This document shows, in pieces, positions 21,853-24,306 of a stretch of 24,306 nt of DNA. Every line of letters starts with the position of its first letter. Position 1 is the stretch's first letter. A program made the translations under genes and the position numbers. The notes under the pieces were generated by a model. It was not told the origin of the DNA. It did no database searches and saw nothing but the letters and a program-made list of their open reading frames with translations. Source of the stretch: DASQHM01 sp035632095 (lineage in GTDB: Bacteria; Pseudomonadota; Alphaproteobacteria; Ferrovibrionales; Ferrovibrionaceae); assembly GCA_035632095.1 (NCBI GenBank), contig DASQHM010000162.1, positions 1 through 24,306 of the forward strand. The letters run 5' to 3'.

Positions 21853-22518
21853 CTATTTCCGCACGACGCGGCTTTGCTTTCCCACGCAGGTGTCGTAGAG
21901 CGAGTAGGCCGCCGGCGCCTTCGCCAGGAAGCGTACGTCGAGGGCCGAAAGAATGCGATAGGACACGTTGTCGGCAGCGGCTGGTATTTTCGCTTCGGTG
22001 CTTTTGGTCACCGGTTCGCGCGTCACGATGGAGATCACTTTCTGCGGCGTGATGCGCATCTCGGTGACGCTGCCGACGCCGTCGGCATTGGCGACCGTGG
22101 CGCAGACCCTGCCGAGCGCGCGGTCGAAATCCGAGACCACTTTGAAGCGCGGATTGACCTGGGCCTGGCCGACGCCGCCGGGCGGCAGGAGATACTTCTG
22201 GAACCGCATTTCCGCCAAGACGATGCGGCCGTCCGGAAAATACAGTTCCAGCCCGTCGTCGAGTGCCGCGCGGTCGCCGATTTTTCCGTCGACCACCGGC
22301 AGGCTCATGATTCGATTTGCCGGAATGTCCGTCGAATCGCCGTTCAACTTTAGAATCGTGCGATCGCCGCGCATGCTCGCACGCTCGGCTTCAAACGGGA
22401 TCGTCGCAGTCTTCTCGCTCTTCTCGGCTGCTCCGGCCGTTGCAATCGCAACGACGGCGGTTGCCGAAAGGCCCAGGCACAATGAAATAAGTCCGCGTAA
22501 GGCGTCAGAACCCCGCAT
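21853..22518 (-). CDS. exported protein of unknown function, first gene of a three-gene operon
   Basis: A 221-residue protein with a signal peptide (RGLISLCLGLSATAVVAIATAGAA). The mature chain is mostly beta-rich: TATIPFEAERASMRGDRTILKLNGDSTDIPANRIMS, a segment with PDGRIVLAEMRFQKYLLPPGG, and a C-terminal half with two cysteines (GRVCATVANADG and LYDTCVGKQS). No family recognised. AGGGGACAAG before the ATG is a fair ribosome site, and the promoter at 22550-22578 points to it. Periplasmic location is inferred from the signal peptide. Confidence 0.75.
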   Translation of the reverse strand: MRGSDALRGLISLCLGLSATAVVAIATAGAAEKSEKTATIPFEAERASMRGDRTILKLNGDSTDIPANRIMSLPVVDGKIGDRAALDDGLELYFPDGRIVLAEMRFQKYLLPPGGVGQAQVNPRFKVVSDFDRALGRVCATVANADGVGSVTEMRITPQKVISIVTREPVTKSTEAKIPAAADNVSYRILSALDVRFLAKAPAAYSLYDTCVGKQSRVVRK

Positions 22519-22549
22519 TCTTGTCCCCTGCGAATCGGTCGATTAGGCG

Positions 22550-22578
22550 AGGATAGGGATTGGGACCCTCTCTGCCAA
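22550..22578 (-). promoter_or_regulatory. promoter of the exported-protein operon
   Basis: On the minus strand TTGGCA (22578-22573) and TATCCT (22555-22550) are separated by exactly 17 bases. They lie about 30 bases before the ATG at 22518. Good match to a housekeeping promoter. Confidence 0.45.
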
Positions 22579-22606
22579 GGCGATAATCTTCCCTTTGGTT
22601 ATCGCC
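22579..22606. repeat. perfect stem-loop in the divergent promoter region
   Basis: GGCGATAA (22579-22586) and TTATCGCC (22599-22606) pair perfectly around a 12-base loop. It abuts the -35 box of the minus-strand promoter and lies 38 bases upstream of the intrinsic terminator at 22644. It may be a regulator site or part of a structured RNA. Confidence 0.4.
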
Positions 22607-22643
22607 GCGTTAAGGGTATCGGGCGTTGTCGCCGTCCGCCGTC

Positions 22644-22662
22644 GGCCGCACGCGGCCTTTTT
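22644..22662 (+). terminator. intrinsic terminator upstream of the yfgM-like gene
   Basis: GGCCG (22644-22648) and CGGCC (22653-22657) form a short GC stem with loop CACG, followed directly by TTTTT (22658-22662). The T-run fixes the + orientation, yet no + strand gene ends here. It must stop a short transcript starting between about 22519 and 22640, or act as an attenuator for the genes beyond. Confidence 0.5.
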
Positions 22663-22771
22663 GCGGATGGCGGCGGCGGTTTGATTTGGCCAGCCCTGCG
22701 GGCTAAGGTACCGCCCGTTTTGCCCTGGGCCAGGTTCGGCCCGAACCTATTCGCTCGGGAGCTCCGGCGCA

Positions 22772-23425
22772 GTGTCCGACGACATCATTCGCGAGATCGA
22801 CGAGGAAGTTCGTCGCGACCAATATCTGAAGCTGGTCAAGCGCTACGCGCCGCAGCTGACGGCGGCGGCCATCGTCATTCTGCTCGTCGCGGGCGGATTC
22901 CTCGGATGGCGCGAATACCGGCAGCAGCAGGCGGTTCGCGAAGGCGAACAATTCGCGGCAGCGCTGAATTTGCTGCGCGACGGCAAGGCCAAGGATGCCG
23001 CGGCGGCGTTCGGACTTTTGGCCAATGACGGAAGCACAGGATACGGCGCGCTGGCCGCGTTCGAATCCGCGGCGGCCAAGTGGCAGTCCGGTGACGCCAA
23101 AGGCGCCATCGCCGATTACGATCGGATGGCTGCCGACGGTGGCGTCGAAAAACGCTACCGCGATCTGGCCGGATTGCTCGCGGTCCTGCATCTGATGGAT
23201 ACCGCGCCGCCCGATGAGCTGGATCGGCGCCTCGCGCCGCTGTCCGCGCCCGATTGCACATGGCGCTACAGCGCGCTCGAGCTTGGCGCGCTGGTCCGGC
23301 TGAAGGCGGGCGATCTGGAAGCGGCGCGAAAAGCCTTCACCCAGCTCAGCGACGATCCGGCAGCGCCGACCGGCGTGCGTGGCCGCGCCACCGAAATGCT
23401 GGCGGCACTGGCGGCGCCGAAATGA
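22772..23425 (+). CDS. YfgM-like tetratricopeptide membrane protein
   Basis: A 217-residue inner-membrane protein. It has a short cytosolic N-terminus (SDDIIREIDEEVRRDQYLKLVKRY), one membrane span at about 29-46 (LTAAAIVILLVAGGFLGW), and a periplasmic part of TPR-like helices, e.g. AFESAAAKWQSGDAKGAIADYDRMA and ALVRLKAGDLEAARKAFTQLS. This matches the TPR_21/YfgM family, which in E. coli contacts the SecYEG translocon and periplasmic chaperones. The start is GTG with a weak CGGGAG upstream. Its stop overlaps the bamB start (ATGA), the order seen in many proteobacteria, which supports a shared role in exporting and assembling envelope proteins. Confidence 0.9.
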   Translation: MSDDIIREIDEEVRRDQYLKLVKRYAPQLTAAAIVILLVAGGFLGWREYRQQQAVREGEQFAAALNLLRDGKAKDAAAAFGLLANDGSTGYGALAAFESAAAKWQSGDAKGAIADYDRMAADGGVEKRYRDLAGLLAVLHLMDTAPPDELDRRLAPLSAPDCTWRYSALELGALVRLKAGDLEAARKAFTQLSDDPAAPTGVRGRATEMLAALAAPK

Positions 23426-24306
23426 GCGGAGCGCGCCGAAGCCTGTTGATCGTAACCGGCGCCGCGCTCGCCTTGGCCGGCTGCAGTTGGCTCCCCGATT
23501 ACTTCGGCGCGCAATCCAAGCCGCCGCTCCCCGGCAAGCGCGTTTCGGTGCTGGAGTTGGAGCGCTCGCTCAATCCGGATCCGAAACTGGTGGACGTGCA
23601 GGTTCGGCTGCCGAAACCGTATGTCAATCCGGATTGGCCGGAAGACGGCGGCTATCCGAGCCACGCCATGTACCACCTGCAACTCGGCTACGATTTGAAG
23701 CAGGCATGGCGCGCCGACATCGGCAGCGGCAAGGAATCGGACGAGCGGCTGAGTTCGCAGCCGGTGGTCGCGGACGGCAAGGTATTTACCTGGGACGCGG
23801 AAAGCCACGTTTCGGCGTTCGATGCAAAGTCGGGCAACCGCCTTTGGCGCATCGACCTGACGCCGGAAGATAAGGACTCGGGCGCGATCGGCGGCGGCGT
23901 TGCTTACGATCAAGGCCGTGTGTTCGCGACCACGGCCTACGGCGACGTGGTGGCGCTCGACGGCAAGACCGGCAAGGAAGTGTGGCGCCAGCGCGTCGGC
24001 ATTCCGTTCCGCACCGGCCCCACCGTGGATGACAGCCGCGTGTTCGCCGTGTCCTACGACAATCAGGTTCATGCGCTCAATGAATCCGACGGCAAAGTCG
24101 CCTGGACGTATACCGGCGTTGCCGAAAACGCCCAGCTGCTTGGCGGCGCCAGCGCGGCGGTGGAGAAGGGCATCGTGGTGGCGCCGTTCTCCTCGGGCGA
24201 ACTGGTGGCATTGCGTGCCGATACCGGCCGTCTCGTGTGGAGCGACTCTCTGACCCGCGCCGGACGCGTGAGCTCGGTCGGCACCATCAACGACATCGCA
24301 GGCCGG
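23422..24306 (+). CDS. bamB: outer membrane protein assembly factor BamB (partial, cut by window end)
   Basis: Lipoprotein of the Bam complex, which inserts beta-barrel proteins into the outer membrane. The N-terminus carries a lipobox (ALALAGC, lipidated Cys at residue 21). Then come PQQ-like beta-propeller blades, each with VFATTAYGDVVALDGKTGKEVWR-type repeats; at least five are visible (for example WDAESHVSAFDAKSGNRLWR and AVSYDNQVHALNESDGKVAWTY). The 295 residues shown are about two thirds of a usual BamB, and the frame runs off the right edge. The ATG overlaps the TGA of the YfgM-like gene by four bases. In many genomes der follows; it would lie just outside. Confidence 0.93.
   Translation, partial: MSGARRSLLIVTGAALALAGCSWLPDYFGAQSKPPLPGKRVSVLELERSLNPDPKLVDVQVRLPKPYVNPDWPEDGGYPSHAMYHLQLGYDLKQAWRADIGSGKESDERLSSQPVVADGKVFTWDAESHVSAFDAKSGNRLWRIDLTPEDKDSGAIGGGVAYDQGRVFATTAYGDVVALDGKTGKEVWRQRVGIPFRTGPTVDDSRVFAVSYDNQVHALNESDGKVAWTYTGVAENAQLLGGASAAVEKGIVVAPFSSGELVALRADTGRLVWSDSLTRAGRVSSVGTINDIAGR

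Noticed and set aside
1..24306. search for tRNA, rRNA, CRISPR arrays, insertion sequences, prophage or toxin-antitoxin genes
   Set aside because: No cloverleaf, repeat-spacer pattern, transposase or integrase motif was seen by eye on either strand; weak or short cases could be missed without tools.

Overview
The window looks like a chromosomal segment of a GC-rich alphaproteobacterium. Evidence: the linked order ppx - rlmE ... guaB - rsmB - TPR protein - guaA, a ROSE-type RNA thermometer in front of an hsp20 operon (a device best known from Rhizobiales and relatives), a yfgM-like gene overlapping bamB, and high-GC codon use throughout. I cannot name the genus. No tRNA, rRNA, CRISPR array, transposase or phage gene was seen, and every large gene appears intact except bamB, which is cut by the right edge.

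Layout. 1-532: a few residues of an upstream gene, then non-coding DNA with a promoter-like inverted repeat and two hairpins showing C-rich loops (candidate small RNA). 533-2301: Ppx/GppA phosphatase and RlmE (+). 2315-3295: exported Vgb-like beta-propeller (-), divergent from a transglutaminase-fold protein (3398-4096, +). 4279-9341: purine and RNA block with guaB, rsmB (4-base overlap), an exported TPR protein and guaA (all +). 9507-10603 (-): heat-shock operon with sigma32-like promoter, ROSE hairpin, a 62-residue unknown protein and two Hsp20 chaperones. 11005-11523: conserved protein of unknown function (+). 11811-14929: VOC dioxygenase-like protein plus a DrrAB-type ABC exporter (-), divergent from a TetR regulator (+), with a perfect 21-bp operator-like palindrome between. 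14930-15212: AT-richer non-coding stretch with nested inverted repeats. 15213-17034: a DUF488 protein overlapping an unusual cysteine synthase (-), divergent from a MarR regulator (+), again with palindromes between. 17198-18798: a small membrane protein, a tiny protein and a second TetR regulator. 18815-20510: lytic transglycosylase (-) and a DUF2889 protein (+). 20519-22518 (-): two exported proteins of unknown function and a NUDT19-like NUDIX hydrolase, probably one operon. 22772-24306 (+): YfgM-like TPR membrane protein and BamB, the outer-membrane assembly lipoprotein.

Most of the window is housekeeping: GMP synthesis (GuaB makes XMP, GuaA makes GMP), rRNA methylation (RlmE, RsmB), polyphosphate/ppGpp turnover (Ppx), and envelope biogenesis (YfgM, BamB, lytic transglycosylase). 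Accessory content is concentrated at 9.5-18 kb. The most interesting parts are the ROSE thermometer controlling an unknown small protein ahead of two Hsp20 genes, two regulator/target modules with visible operators (TetR-VOC-ABC and MarR-DUF488-cysteine synthase), and candidate non-coding RNAs at the left end and upstream of yfgM.
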